Shown piece by piece: positions 56,644 through 64,000 of a stretch of 64,000 bases of DNA. The stretch is from a virus, in the IMG/VR virus record IMGVR_UViG_3300032220_000132, positions 1-64,000 of that record. One strand, written 5' to 3'. A program made the translations under genes and the position numbers. How positions within the stretch are numbered: position 1 is the first letter of the stretch; each line of letters starts with the position of its first letter. Below the pieces are notes generated by a model. That model was not told where the DNA came from. It saw only the letters and a list, made by a program, of their open reading frames with translations, and ran no database searches.

Positions 56644-56658
56644 CAGCTGTTATAGTGA
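56635..56658. promoter_or_regulatory. perfect palindrome, candidate operator (copy 2)
   Basis: TCACTATAACA (56635-56645), GC, then its exact complement (56648-56658). CCCTG and CAGGG flank it as extra arms. It contains the stop codon of the small terminase gene and precedes the packaging genes. No good -35/-10 pair was found beside it. Confidence 0.7.
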
Positions 56659-56708
56659 CACAGGGTAAACCCTAACTCTTATACAAGACCCCCCACCCCC
56701 TCATAAAT

Positions 56709-56897
56709 ATGTCAGACGATAAAAAAATTGTTCCACGTGAAACACCCCCCGTCAGTGATTTGGGTCCCATCCTAACGCTAGACCCAGATGTATTAGAAGA
56801 TCGGCTAAAGAGGTTAAGTGTCAAAGACCAAAAGAAATTATTGGATATGATTAATAAATATCAGGCAGTAATGTTAAGTAAGGACTCACAACCATGA
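56709..56897 (+). CDS. small protein of the packaging operon
   Basis: This encodes 62 residues: acidic, Pro-containing N-terminus and a helical C-terminus (VLEDRLKRLSVKDQKKLLDM). It overlaps the next gene by 4 bases. Function is unknown. Confidence 0.5.
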   Translation: MSDDKKIVPRETPPVSDLGPILTLDPDVLEDRLKRLSVKDQKKLLDMINKYQAVMLSKDSQP

Positions 56898-57076
56898 ACG
56901 CACCAAAAATTACGGCAGTACAAAAAGAACAGCTCGTCTTGGATTATTTGGAAGAGTTATTACATAAAGACAAGGGTCGGTTGTTACGGATGATGAGTTA
57001 TTTGAAAGAAAGAATATTGGAAGAGGAAGCAATGGCACGGGCTCAAGATGTCATTGAACGTGTCAAACATGGGTAG
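56894..57076 (+). CDS. small helical protein of the packaging operon
   Basis: This encodes 60 residues, almost all helix (VQKEQLVLDYLEELLHKDKG, then MSYLKERILEEEAMARAQDV). Overlaps both neighbours. Function is unknown. Confidence 0.5.
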   Translation: MNAPKITAVQKEQLVLDYLEELLHKDKGRLLRMMSYLKERILEEEAMARAQDVIERVKHG

Positions 57077-57317
57077 AAAAAAGGAGAGAGAATTGACTCC
57101 CGCACAAAAAGAGATCTTCTTGGTCATAGACGAGTTTTGGAAGAAGTATGGATTTGCTCCGAGTATTGAGGATGTGATGTATATCACTGGCGAAAAGGGG
57201 CGGGGTAATGTGAGTAGGAAGATGTGGCGCTTAGTCGAGCTTGGGATCTGTAAAGGGATTAAAGGAAAAATGAGGAGTATTCGTCCTTCATACATAAAGG
57301 TAAGACACATTGAGTGA
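57069..57317 (+). CDS. LexA-type winged-helix DNA-binding protein
   Basis: This encodes 82 residues starting MGRKKERELTPAQKEIFLVI. The order LTPAQKEIFLVIDEFWKKYGFAPS, then IEDVMYITG, NVSRKMWRLVELGICKG and RSIRP matches the LexA N-terminal winged helix (LTxRQxEVL, G-x-x-P-x-x-x-E-I, L-x-x-L-x-x-K-G-x-I, R-x-I-x). The self-cleaving peptidase domain is absent. The start at 57069 is preferred over 57048 because it overlaps the previous stop. It may regulate late genes or bind SOS-type sites. Confidence 0.65.
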   Translation: MGRKKERELTPAQKEIFLVIDEFWKKYGFAPSIEDVMYITGEKGRGNVSRKMWRLVELGICKGIKGKMRSIRPSYIKVRHIE

Positions 57318-58809
57318 TCAATTACAACGGTTTTTAGAGAGCCTTCCAGAAGGTGATCGGGAGAACCTGTTTGCCATGGCTGAGGATTATAAGAACTCGG
57401 TCATTCGGAAAACGGCTGAAAAGTCGTTTATGGCGTTTGTTAAACAGATGTGGCCTGGGTTTATATTGGGTAGACACCACGCTTTGATGGCTAAAAAATT
57501 TGAGGAGATTGCCGATGGTAAAGTTAGACGCCTTATTATTAATATGCCTCCTCGTCATACTAAATCTGAGTTTGCGTCATATCTTCTCCCTGCATGGTTT
57601 CTAGGCAGATATCCGCATAAGAAAGTTATTCAGTGTTCCAATACTGCCGAACTAGCGGTAGGCTTTGGACGTAAAGTTAGAAACTTAGTCGATGGAGAAG
57701 CCTATGCCAAGATATTCCCAAATGTCGCTTTGCGAACTGATTCCAAGGCTGCTGGTCGTTGGGCTACTAACGCCAACGGTGATTATTTTGCTATTGGTGT
57801 GGGCGGTACCGTTACTGGTAAAGGAGCAGATTTGCTCATTATTGATGACCCCCACTCGGAACAAGAGGCAGCTTTAGCCGCCTCCGATCCAAGTGTCTAC
57901 GACAAAGTCCATGAATGGTTTACCTCTGGTCCACGTCAGCGTCTCCAACCTGGAGGCTCAATCGTGATCGTGATGACCCGCTGGGGTAAACGAGATTTGA
58001 CTGGCAGAGTCCTCCAGTCCATGATCGAGCGTGACGGAGATGAATGGGAAGTCATTAATCTCCCAGCGATCATGCCCACGGGAAAACCGTTATGGCCTGA
58101 GTTCTGGTCGTTAGACGAATTAGAAAAACTAAGAAACGAACTCCCGATCTCCAAATGGTCAGCCCAGTACCAACAAGATCCGTCAGCTGAGGAAGGCGCC
58201 CTAGTTAAACGAGAATGGTGGCAAGTCTGGGAAAAGGATAATCCTCCGATTTGTGACTTTATTATTCAGTCTTGGGATACCGCCTTTACGAAAAATGAAC
58301 GCTCAGACTATTCCGCATGCACGACTTGGGGTGTCTTTCGTAAAGACGAAGACCCCAGTGACGTGCATATCATTCTCTTAGACGCCCTAAAAGAACGGTT
58401 AGAGTTCCCCGAATTAAAGATCCGAGCCATGGAAATGTATAAGGAATGGGAGCCAGATGCGTTTATAGTAGAGGCTAAGGCTTCGGGTGCTCCGTTAGTT
58501 TTTGAGCTACGAAGAATGGGTATCCCTGTACAAGAATTTACGCCAACCCGTGGTAATGACAAGATCACCCGTGTAAACTCTGTAGCAGACATCTTTGCAT
58601 CAGGAAAAGTATGGGCGCCAAGAAAGCGCTGGGCTGAGGAAGTGATAGAAGAAATGGCAGCATTTCCCAATTCAGACCATGACGACTTGGTAGACTCCGC
58701 AACACAAGCGTTGATACGATTTAGAAAAGGCGGTTTTATCCGATTACAAACAGACGAGGAAGACGAGATTAAGTACTTCAAGTCTAAGCGAGCAGTCAGT
58801 TATTACTAA
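57310..58809 (+). CDS. terL: large terminase subunit
   Basis: This encodes 499 residues. PPRHTKSE (80-87) is the ATPase P-loop, LLIIDDPH the Walker B, and SWDTAF, VEAKASG and HDDLVDS the RNase H-like nuclease aspartates. It cuts and pumps DNA into the prohead through the portal that follows 8 bases later. The start is a TTG at 57310 that overlaps the previous gene by 8 bases; the next ATG would cut off the first 22 residues. Confidence 0.93.
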   Translation: MSDQLQRFLESLPEGDRENLFAMAEDYKNSVIRKTAEKSFMAFVKQMWPGFILGRHHALMAKKFEEIADGKVRRLIINMPPRHTKSEFASYLLPAWFLGRYPHKKVIQCSNTAELAVGFGRKVRNLVDGEAYAKIFPNVALRTDSKAAGRWATNANGDYFAIGVGGTVTGKGADLLIIDDPHSEQEAALAASDPSVYDKVHEWFTSGPRQRLQPGGSIVIVMTRWGKRDLTGRVLQSMIERDGDEWEVINLPAIMPTGKPLWPEFWSLDELEKLRNELPISKWSAQYQQDPSAEEGALVKREWWQVWEKDNPPICDFIIQSWDTAFTKNERSDYSACTTWGVFRKDEDPSDVHIILLDALKERLEFPELKIRAMEMYKEWEPDAFIVEAKASGAPLVFELRRMGIPVQEFTPTRGNDKITRVNSVADIFASGKVWAPRKRWAEEVIEEMAAFPNSDHDDLVDSATQALIRFRKGGFIRLQTDEEDEIKYFKSKRAVSYY

Positions 58810-58817
58810 GGAACGAT

Positions 58818-61247
58818 ATGTCTATTGAAAAATCACTCTATGAATTACCTAAAGGTCTTGAAGCAGCTGTGCAAGAACCAATTGAAATCGAAATCGAAGA
58901 TCCAGAATCCGTCAAGATTGGTATCGATGGCTTAGAGATTGAGATCGAACCAAAAGAGGAAAGCGCAGACGACTTTGACGCTAACCTTGCCGAATACCTT
59001 AGTGACGGTGAATTAAATGAAATCGCTGGCGACTTATTAGGAGATGTTGACTCCGATATTGGCGCCCGTAAGGAATGGATGCAGACCTATACAGACGGCA
59101 TCGAGCTTTTGGGAATGAAGATCGAGGAACGCACCGAACCTTGGGAAGGCGCCTGTGGTGTCTATCACCCCCTTCTCTCCGAAGCCCTTGTTAAGTTCCA
59201 AGCCGAAACCGTAATGGAGACCTTGCCTCCAGCTGGACCCGTAAAGACTGTGATTATCGGTAAAGAAACTGCTGAGAAAATGGCAGCTGCTGATCGTGTT
59301 CAAAAGGACATGAACTACCAGATCACCGAAGAAATGCCTGAATACCGCCCAGAGCACGAGAGAATGTGCTGGGGACTAGGACTCTCAGGTAATGCCTTTA
59401 AGAAAGTCTACTTTGATCCATCCTTAGATCGGCAAGTGTCCTTATTTGTTCCCGCAGAAGACTTGATCGTTCCCTATGGCGCATCTGATCTACAGACCGC
59501 AGAGCGTGTCACCCACGTCATGCGTAAGACCGAGAATGAATTACGTAAACTTCAGGTAGCAGGATTTTATAAAGACGTAGACCTAGGCACTCCTAGCACC
59601 GCCTTTGATGAGGTAGAAAAAAAGATTGCCCAGAAAATGGGCTTTCAGGCTACCTCAGATGACCGCTATAAGATCCTTGAAATCCAAGTTAACTTAGATA
59701 TTGAAGGGTTTGAAGACAAAGATAAAGACGGCAAACCCACAGGAATCGCCTTACCTTATATTGTGACCATTGAAAAGGGAACGCAACAGGTATTAGCGAT
59801 CCGTAGAAATTGGAGACCCGAAGATGAAACTAAGCAAAAACGTCAACATTTCGTCCATTATGGCTATGTTCCAGGCTTTGGCTTTTATTGTTTTGGGCTT
59901 ATTCACCTTGTCGGTGCTTTTGCTAAGTCTGGTACTAGTCTTATTCGGCAGCTCGTGGATGCTGGAACCCTCTCGAACTTGCCAGGTGGCTTTAAGACCC
60001 GTGGCATGCGAGTCAAAGGTGACGACACCCCGATCTCCCCAGGAGAGTTTAGGGACGTGGACGTTCCTTCTGGGGCGCTAAAAGATAACATCCTCCCACT
60101 TCCATACAAAGAACCCAGCCAAGTTTTATATACCTTACTAGGTACTATCGTAGAAGAAGGAAGACGCTTTGCCTCGGCATCCGATATGAAGATTGCCGAT
60201 ATGTCAGCCAATACTCCAGTAGGCACTACTCTGGCGATCCTAGAGCGCACTCTTAAAGTCATGTCGGCAGTCCAAGCCCGTGTTCATTACTCAATGAAAC
60301 AAGAGCTCAAACTCCTAAAAGACATCATCCGTGACTACACGCCTGACGAATACAGCTACCAACCTGATATTGGCAACCGCTTTGCTAAGCAGTCGGACTA
60401 CGATAACTGCGATGTAATCCCAGTATCCGATCCAAATGCAGCGACCATGAGTCAGAAGGTTGTTCAGTATCAAGCCGTATTGCAATTAGCTCAACAGGCT
60501 CCACAGCTCTATGACTTAGGACAGCTGCACCGCCAGATGTTAGAAGTCTTGGGGATTAAGAACGCTAAGAAGCTGGTCAAGATTGAAGACGACCAGATGC
60601 CAGAAGACCCGATTACAGAGAACATGAACATCCTAAACATGAAGCCTGTGAAGGCGTTTATGTATCAGGACCATCAGGCACACATTACGATTCATATGAA
60701 TGCCATGAAAGACCCCAAGATTGCCGCATTAATGGGTCAAAACCCACAGGCTCAAGCAATTGCCTCGGCTGCAATGGCACATATTCAACAGCATTTAGCC
60801 TTTGAATATAAGAAACAAATGCAAGAAATGATGGGAATGCCTCTGCCAACAGGCGAAGAGGACGAAGCAATCCCACGAGATTTGGAAGTTCAGATCTCAC
60901 AAATGGCGGTCGATGCTTCCAATGCCTTGTTACAGCGAAATCAGACCGAAATCGCTGCCCAACAAGCGCAACAGGCAGCCCAAGACCCAGTAATTCAAAT
61001 GCAAGCGAAGGAACTCGAACTCAAACAGGCCGAGGAACAACGCAAAGCATTGAAAGACCAAGCCGATGCAGCAGAAGCAGCTGCTCGCTTGGAAGTAGAA
61101 AGAGAAAGAATTGCCTCTCAAGAACGTATTGCTGGCGCTCAGCTTCTGGCAAAAACAGAAAAAGACGCTATGGAAGTCGAAATCAAGAGAATGCAAGAAC
61201 TTTCCAAGATGCAACAACTAACTAAACCTCAAACAGGGAAAAGATAG
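58818..61247 (+). CDS. portal protein
   Basis: This encodes 809 residues. An acidic N-terminus precedes EWMQTYTDGIELLGMK, EPWEGACGVYHPLLSEALVKFQAE and a long helical C-terminus rich in Ala, Gln and Glu. This is the large portal type of podovirus-like environmental phages. It forms the ring for packaging and neck assembly. The last 130 residues form a coiled coil. Confidence 0.8.
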   Translation: MSIEKSLYELPKGLEAAVQEPIEIEIEDPESVKIGIDGLEIEIEPKEESADDFDANLAEYLSDGELNEIAGDLLGDVDSDIGARKEWMQTYTDGIELLGMKIEERTEPWEGACGVYHPLLSEALVKFQAETVMETLPPAGPVKTVIIGKETAEKMAAADRVQKDMNYQITEEMPEYRPEHERMCWGLGLSGNAFKKVYFDPSLDRQVSLFVPAEDLIVPYGASDLQTAERVTHVMRKTENELRKLQVAGFYKDVDLGTPSTAFDEVEKKIAQKMGFQATSDDRYKILEIQVNLDIEGFEDKDKDGKPTGIALPYIVTIEKGTQQVLAIRRNWRPEDETKQKRQHFVHYGYVPGFGFYCFGLIHLVGAFAKSGTSLIRQLVDAGTLSNLPGGFKTRGMRVKGDDTPISPGEFRDVDVPSGALKDNILPLPYKEPSQVLYTLLGTIVEEGRRFASASDMKIADMSANTPVGTTLAILERTLKVMSAVQARVHYSMKQELKLLKDIIRDYTPDEYSYQPDIGNRFAKQSDYDNCDVIPVSDPNAATMSQKVVQYQAVLQLAQQAPQLYDLGQLHRQMLEVLGIKNAKKLVKIEDDQMPEDPITENMNILNMKPVKAFMYQDHQAHITIHMNAMKDPKIAALMGQNPQAQAIASAAMAHIQQHLAFEYKKQMQEMMGMPLPTGEEDEAIPRDLEVQISQMAVDASNALLQRNQTEIAAQQAQQAAQDPVIQMQAKELELKQAEEQRKALKDQADAAEAAARLEVERERIASQERIAGAQLLAKTEKDAMEVEIKRMQELSKMQQLTKPQTGKR

Positions 61248-61438
61248 TGGATAAAAACTTGGATTACCTCTTAAATGAGTACCGTGACCGCATAAATATG
61301 CTCCAAAACGCTATTTCTGCGGGAAATTGTGCAAATTACGAGGAGTATAAGTACGCTTGTGGACAAATACGAGGTCTTGAGTCCGCTTGTTTAGGAATAA
61401 CAGACCTCAAACAACGAATGGAGAAATCTAATGACTGA
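61247..61438 (+). CDS. small protein after the portal gene
   Basis: This encodes 63 residues from a GTG start overlapping the portal stop: helical (LDYLLNEYRDRINMLQNAISAG), with three Cys and Tyr-rich centre. Similar small ORFs follow portals in related phages. Function is unknown. Confidence 0.5.
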   Translation: MDKNLDYLLNEYRDRINMLQNAISAGNCANYEEYKYACGQIRGLESACLGITDLKQRMEKSND

Positions 61439-61841
61439 AATACTAATCGGCTCAAATCCCGATGACGTATCCGCAGTAACAACTCTGCCTCAAACAGCAG
61501 AGGAAAAAGCAAAACAACTACCCGAACCCTCTGGATATCGCATTTTGTGCGCTATTCCAGATGTTGATGAGACTTACGAAAGCGGCATCCTCAAATCGGA
61601 TACCACACTGCGTCACGAAGAAGTCCTATCAACGGTGTTTTTTGTTGTCAAAATGGGTCCTGATTGTTACAAGGACGCAAGCCGTTTCCCTACTGGGCCA
61701 TGGTGCAAAGTTGGTGACTTTATCCTAGCCAGACCAAACTCTGGCACACGATTAAAGATCCACGGACGTGAATTTAGGATCATCAATGACGATTCTGTAG
61801 AAGGAATAGTCGAAGATCCTCGTGGCATAACCAGACCTTAA
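61431..61841 (+). CDS. GroES-like co-chaperonin fold protein
   Basis: This encodes 136 residues. After a 35-residue leader, PSGYRILCAIPDVDETYESGI matches the GroES N-terminal strand (LxDRVxVK) and mobile loop. VVKMGPDCYKD, CKVGDFILARPNSGTRL and FRIINDDSVEGIV match the later strands and the C-terminal IVE-type end. It lies between portal and scaffold, where a capsid-folding role is likely. It may replace host GroES for capsid folding with host GroEL. Confidence 0.7.
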   Translation: MTEILIGSNPDDVSAVTTLPQTAEEKAKQLPEPSGYRILCAIPDVDETYESGILKSDTTLRHEEVLSTVFFVVKMGPDCYKDASRFPTGPWCKVGDFILARPNSGTRLKIHGREFRIINDDSVEGIVEDPRGITRP

Positions 61842-61851
61842 GGAGAAAATC

Positions 61852-62811
61852 ATGCCTGAATTAGAATTGGAAGAATTTAAGTTTCCTGATGAAAAGAAGG
61901 AAGAAGAAGAGCTTGAAATAGTCATCGAAGACGATACCCCAGAGGAAGACCGTGTTAATGCAACACCAATGCCTAAAGATATCGTTGAAGAACTTGATAC
62001 CGATGACCTAGAAGCCTTTACTGGCAAAGCTAAGGAAAAACTCTTACAGCTTAAGAAGGTTTGGAACGATGAACGCAGAGCAAGGGAAGACTCGACTAAA
62101 GAAGCAAAAGAGGCTGCCCGTGTAGCACAGCAATTGCTTGCGGAAAATCAAAAACTAAAGACCAAATTAAGCGCTGGCGAGCAAACCTTGCACACCAAGT
62201 ACAAGGAAAACATAGCCCATGAATTAGAAAAGGCTAAGTCAGAATACAAGAACGCATATGACTCTGGCGATTCAGATCGTCTTGTAGAAGCTCAAGAAAA
62301 ACTCACCAAAGTACAGCTCGAATCCCAACAGGTGGAGCAGTACAAACCAGAATTTGCAGAAGACACTTTACAAAATGAAGAAACTCCTGTACAAATACAA
62401 CAACAACCTCAAAGATTGGACTCAAAAACCCAATCTTGGCTGGACAAAAACCAGTGGTACGGGGTTGATGAAGACATGAGCTACCTAGCGATGGGTGTTC
62501 ATAGACGCTTGGAAAGAGAAGGAGTTCCGATAGGATCTGACCACTATTTCAAGGTCATTGACACAGAAATGCGTCAAAGATTCCCAGAGAAATTTGGGGT
62601 CGCAGAAGAGACCAAATACTCTTCGGAGACGGAGGCCAAAACCTCTGTGAAAACTAGTAAACCGAGCACGGTAGTTGCGCCAGCGACTAGGTCTACCTCT
62701 CCAAAAAGAGTCAAACTTACGCCAACGCAAGTACAACTGGCTAAGAAATTTAATCTAACACCAGAGCAATACGCTCGTGAACTTACTAAACTGGAGTCCC
62801 AAAATGGCTGA
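61852..62811 (+). CDS. scaffold-like protein
   Basis: This encodes 319 residues: an acidic first 60 residues, a coiled coil from about 70 to 165 (NDERRAREDSTKEAKEAARV), Gln-rich linker, and a basic C-terminus (KRVKLTPTQVQLAKKFNL), the usual shape of capsid scaffolds. It lies upstream of the head and capsid genes. It overlaps the next gene by 8 bases. Confidence 0.7.
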   Translation: MPELELEEFKFPDEKKEEEELEIVIEDDTPEEDRVNATPMPKDIVEELDTDDLEAFTGKAKEKLLQLKKVWNDERRAREDSTKEAKEAARVAQQLLAENQKLKTKLSAGEQTLHTKYKENIAHELEKAKSEYKNAYDSGDSDRLVEAQEKLTKVQLESQQVEQYKPEFAEDTLQNEETPVQIQQQPQRLDSKTQSWLDKNQWYGVDEDMSYLAMGVHRRLEREGVPIGSDHYFKVIDTEMRQRFPEKFGVAEETKYSSETEAKTSVKTSKPSTVVAPATRSTSPKRVKLTPTQVQLAKKFNLTPEQYARELTKLESQNG

Positions 62812-63250
62812 AAACAGAAAACCTCGTGAAGTAGAAACCCGTCAACAAGACATGCGTCCCCAGCAGTGGAAACCGCCTGAATTGTTGCCAGAACCAGACA
62901 AGCAAGCAGGATTTGCTTACCGCTGGATCAGAACTTCTACTTTAGGTACTGCGGACCCCCGCAATCTCTCTGCCAAACTCAGAGAAGGATGGGAACCTGT
63001 ACGAATAGAGGAGCAACCGAAGTTCCAACTGCTAGTTGATCCCAATAGTCGTTTTAAGGACAACATTGAGATTGGCGGTTTATTGTTATGCAAAACTCCA
63101 GATGAGTTTGTTGGACAACGTAATCAACATTACCGAATCCAAGCAGAAAGTCAGATGGACGCTGTAGACAATAATCTTATGCGCCAGAATGACCCAAGGA
63201 TGCCTCTCTTTAATGAGAAAAAATCCACGGTGACTTTTGGAAAAGGTTAA
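62804..63250 (+). CDS. head-cluster protein
   Basis: This encodes 148 residues starting MAENRKPREVETRQQDMRP. GGAG precedes this ATG. AYRWIRTSTLGTADPRNLSAKLREGWEPVR is a conserved block in aquatic podoviruses between scaffold and capsid. Its role, such as a head completion factor, is not known. Confidence 0.55.
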   Translation: MAENRKPREVETRQQDMRPQQWKPPELLPEPDKQAGFAYRWIRTSTLGTADPRNLSAKLREGWEPVRIEEQPKFQLLVDPNSRFKDNIEIGGLLLCKTPDEFVGQRNQHYRIQAESQMDAVDNNLMRQNDPRMPLFNEKKSTVTFGKG

Positions 63251-63272
63251 TTTTTTAATTTAGGAGTTTTAA

Positions 63273-63887
63273 ATGGCTTATCCTACCGTAGACGGACCCT
63301 ATGGGTTCAGACCGATCAATTTGATCGGTGGTCAGGTATTTGCTGGTCAAACTCGTTCAATTCCCATCGCTTCAGGTTCTACAACCGCCATTTTCTTTGG
63401 TGACGTTGTACGTCTGAACACAGGTGGTACTTTGAGCCGTGTTTCAACCACAACTACTGCAACCGATGCTGTTGGTATTTTCATGGGCTGTCAGTTCACA
63501 AACCCAACTACCAAACAGTTGTTACAACAACAGTTCTATCCAGGCGCTATTACCGCTTCGGATATTACTGCGTTCGTAGCTGATGATCCAGATGGCCTCT
63601 TCAAAGTGGCTGTATTGTCGAACAGCACCACCATTGGTGGCTTAACTCAGACTGACGTTGGCAACAACGTATCAATTCTGACTACCGCTGGTTCAACAAC
63701 TTCTGGCGACTCAAATATGGGTGTTTTAAACAGCACCAGCGATTCAACAACCACTCTTCCATTCCGTATTATTGCGGGTGTGCCAGAGACTGTTAATGCG
63801 TCTGGATCTTTCACTGAGGTTATCGTTAAATTTAACTTTGGCGTACATACCTATTACAGTGCAACCCCTGTTGCAACTGCAGCTTAA
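63273..63887 (+). CDS. capsid-associated structural protein
   Basis: This encodes 204 residues, beta-rich (AYPTVDGPYGFRPINLIGG; FKVAVLSNSTTIGG). AGGAG is 8 bases upstream. It sits directly before the major capsid gene, a common place for a capsid or decoration protein in this phage group. Function inferred. Confidence 0.6.
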   Translation: MAYPTVDGPYGFRPINLIGGQVFAGQTRSIPIASGSTTAIFFGDVVRLNTGGTLSRVSTTTTATDAVGIFMGCQFTNPTTKQLLQQQFYPGAITASDITAFVADDPDGLFKVAVLSNSTTIGGLTQTDVGNNVSILTTAGSTTSGDSNMGVLNSTSDSTTTLPFRIIAGVPETVNASGSFTEVIVKFNFGVHTYYSATPVATAA

Positions 63888-63898
63888 GGAGCAATTAA

Positions 63899-64000
63899 AT
63901 GGCTATTTCTCGTGCCCAACTACTTAAAGAGTTGCTCCCTGGATTAAACGCATTGTTTGGTCTTGAGTACGCAACATATGGTGAACAACACAAAGAGATC
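63899..64000 (+). CDS. major capsid protein, N-terminal part (cut by window edge)
   Basis: The first 34 codons, MAISRAQLLKELLPGLNALF and GLEYATYGEQHKEI, run to the window end. They match the N-terminus expected for the capsid fragment at 1-730. AAGGAG precedes the ATG by 8 bases. Confidence 0.85.
   Translation, partial: MAISRAQLLKELLPGLNALFGLEYATYGEQHKEI

Noticed and set aside
59824-60081. Hydrophobic 85-codon frame inside the portal gene
   Set aside because: It looks like membrane segments but lacks a ribosome site, and its codons follow the portal frame.
1-64000. CRISPR array or insertion sequence
   Set aside because: No regularly spaced direct repeats and no transposase frame with terminal repeats were noticed.

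Overview
The window is almost all of one tailed-phage genome, cut inside the major capsid gene. The first 730 bases hold the C-terminal part of a major capsid protein and the last 102 bases hold the N-terminal part of what appears to be the same gene, so the molecule is circular or circularly permuted and only a short piece is missing. There is no tape measure, sheath or baseplate set, but there are P22-like neck and tail-hub candidates, glycine-rich fibres and a giant internal protein, so a short-tailed (podovirus-like) virion is most likely. Promoters are sigma70-like and ribosome sites are AGGAG-type, which points to a Gram-negative-type host. A freshwater proteobacterial host is only an impression. 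No integrase, tRNA, CRISPR array or DNA polymerase was seen.

Layout. (1) 55681-64000 continuing into 1-730, rightward: small terminase, small regulators including a LexA-type winged helix, large terminase, portal, a GroES-like protein, scaffold candidate, head proteins, major capsid protein. (2) 879-24881, rightward: decoration proteins, a glycosyltransferase, a run of small basic proteins ending in a shared peptide tag, neck and tail genes, fibre genes, a lysis cassette (holin, GH24 endolysin), tail hub candidate, cupin, GNAT and internal-virion candidates. (3) 24897-38549: one 4550-residue DarB-like polyvalent protein with zincin, methyltransferase and strawberry-notch helicase modules. (4) 38610-38948, leftward: RusA resolvase, behind a promoter that overlaps a perfect palindrome. 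(5) 39084-49964, rightward early region: Cas4/RecB-like exonuclease, ERF annealing protein, many tiny translationally coupled genes, a ribbon-helix-helix protein, a sigma region 4-like protein, a YbcO-like nuclease, a non-coding block with a promoter, terminator and structured RNA candidates, an RNA-polymerase alpha-CTD-like protein, ParB-like protein, helicase, HNH endonuclease and Toprim primase. (6) 50022-55557, leftward: about twenty small, mostly acidic genes of largely unknown function, some with a duplicated two-hairpin leader.

How it fits together. Replication seems to use a phage helicase, primase and exonuclease/annealing/resolvase set with the host polymerase. Transcription may be steered by two stand-alone pieces of RNA polymerase machinery (alpha-CTD and sigma region 4 mimics) and by a repressor acting on two copies of the same palindrome at 38967 and 56635. 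A CTGCTAGGAG box before four genes is matched by its exact antisense inside a promoter-terminator unit at 44760-44915. On infection the giant protein is probably ejected with the DNA to blunt host defence. Its linker hides a second, out-of-frame ORF (30310-30687) with its own ribosome site, protein-like composition and unusual codon use. The strongest candidates for undescribed biology are this overprinted ORF, the alpha-CTD mimic with its neighbouring RNA block, the twin leader RNAs with compensatory changes, and the peptide tags shared among virion genes.
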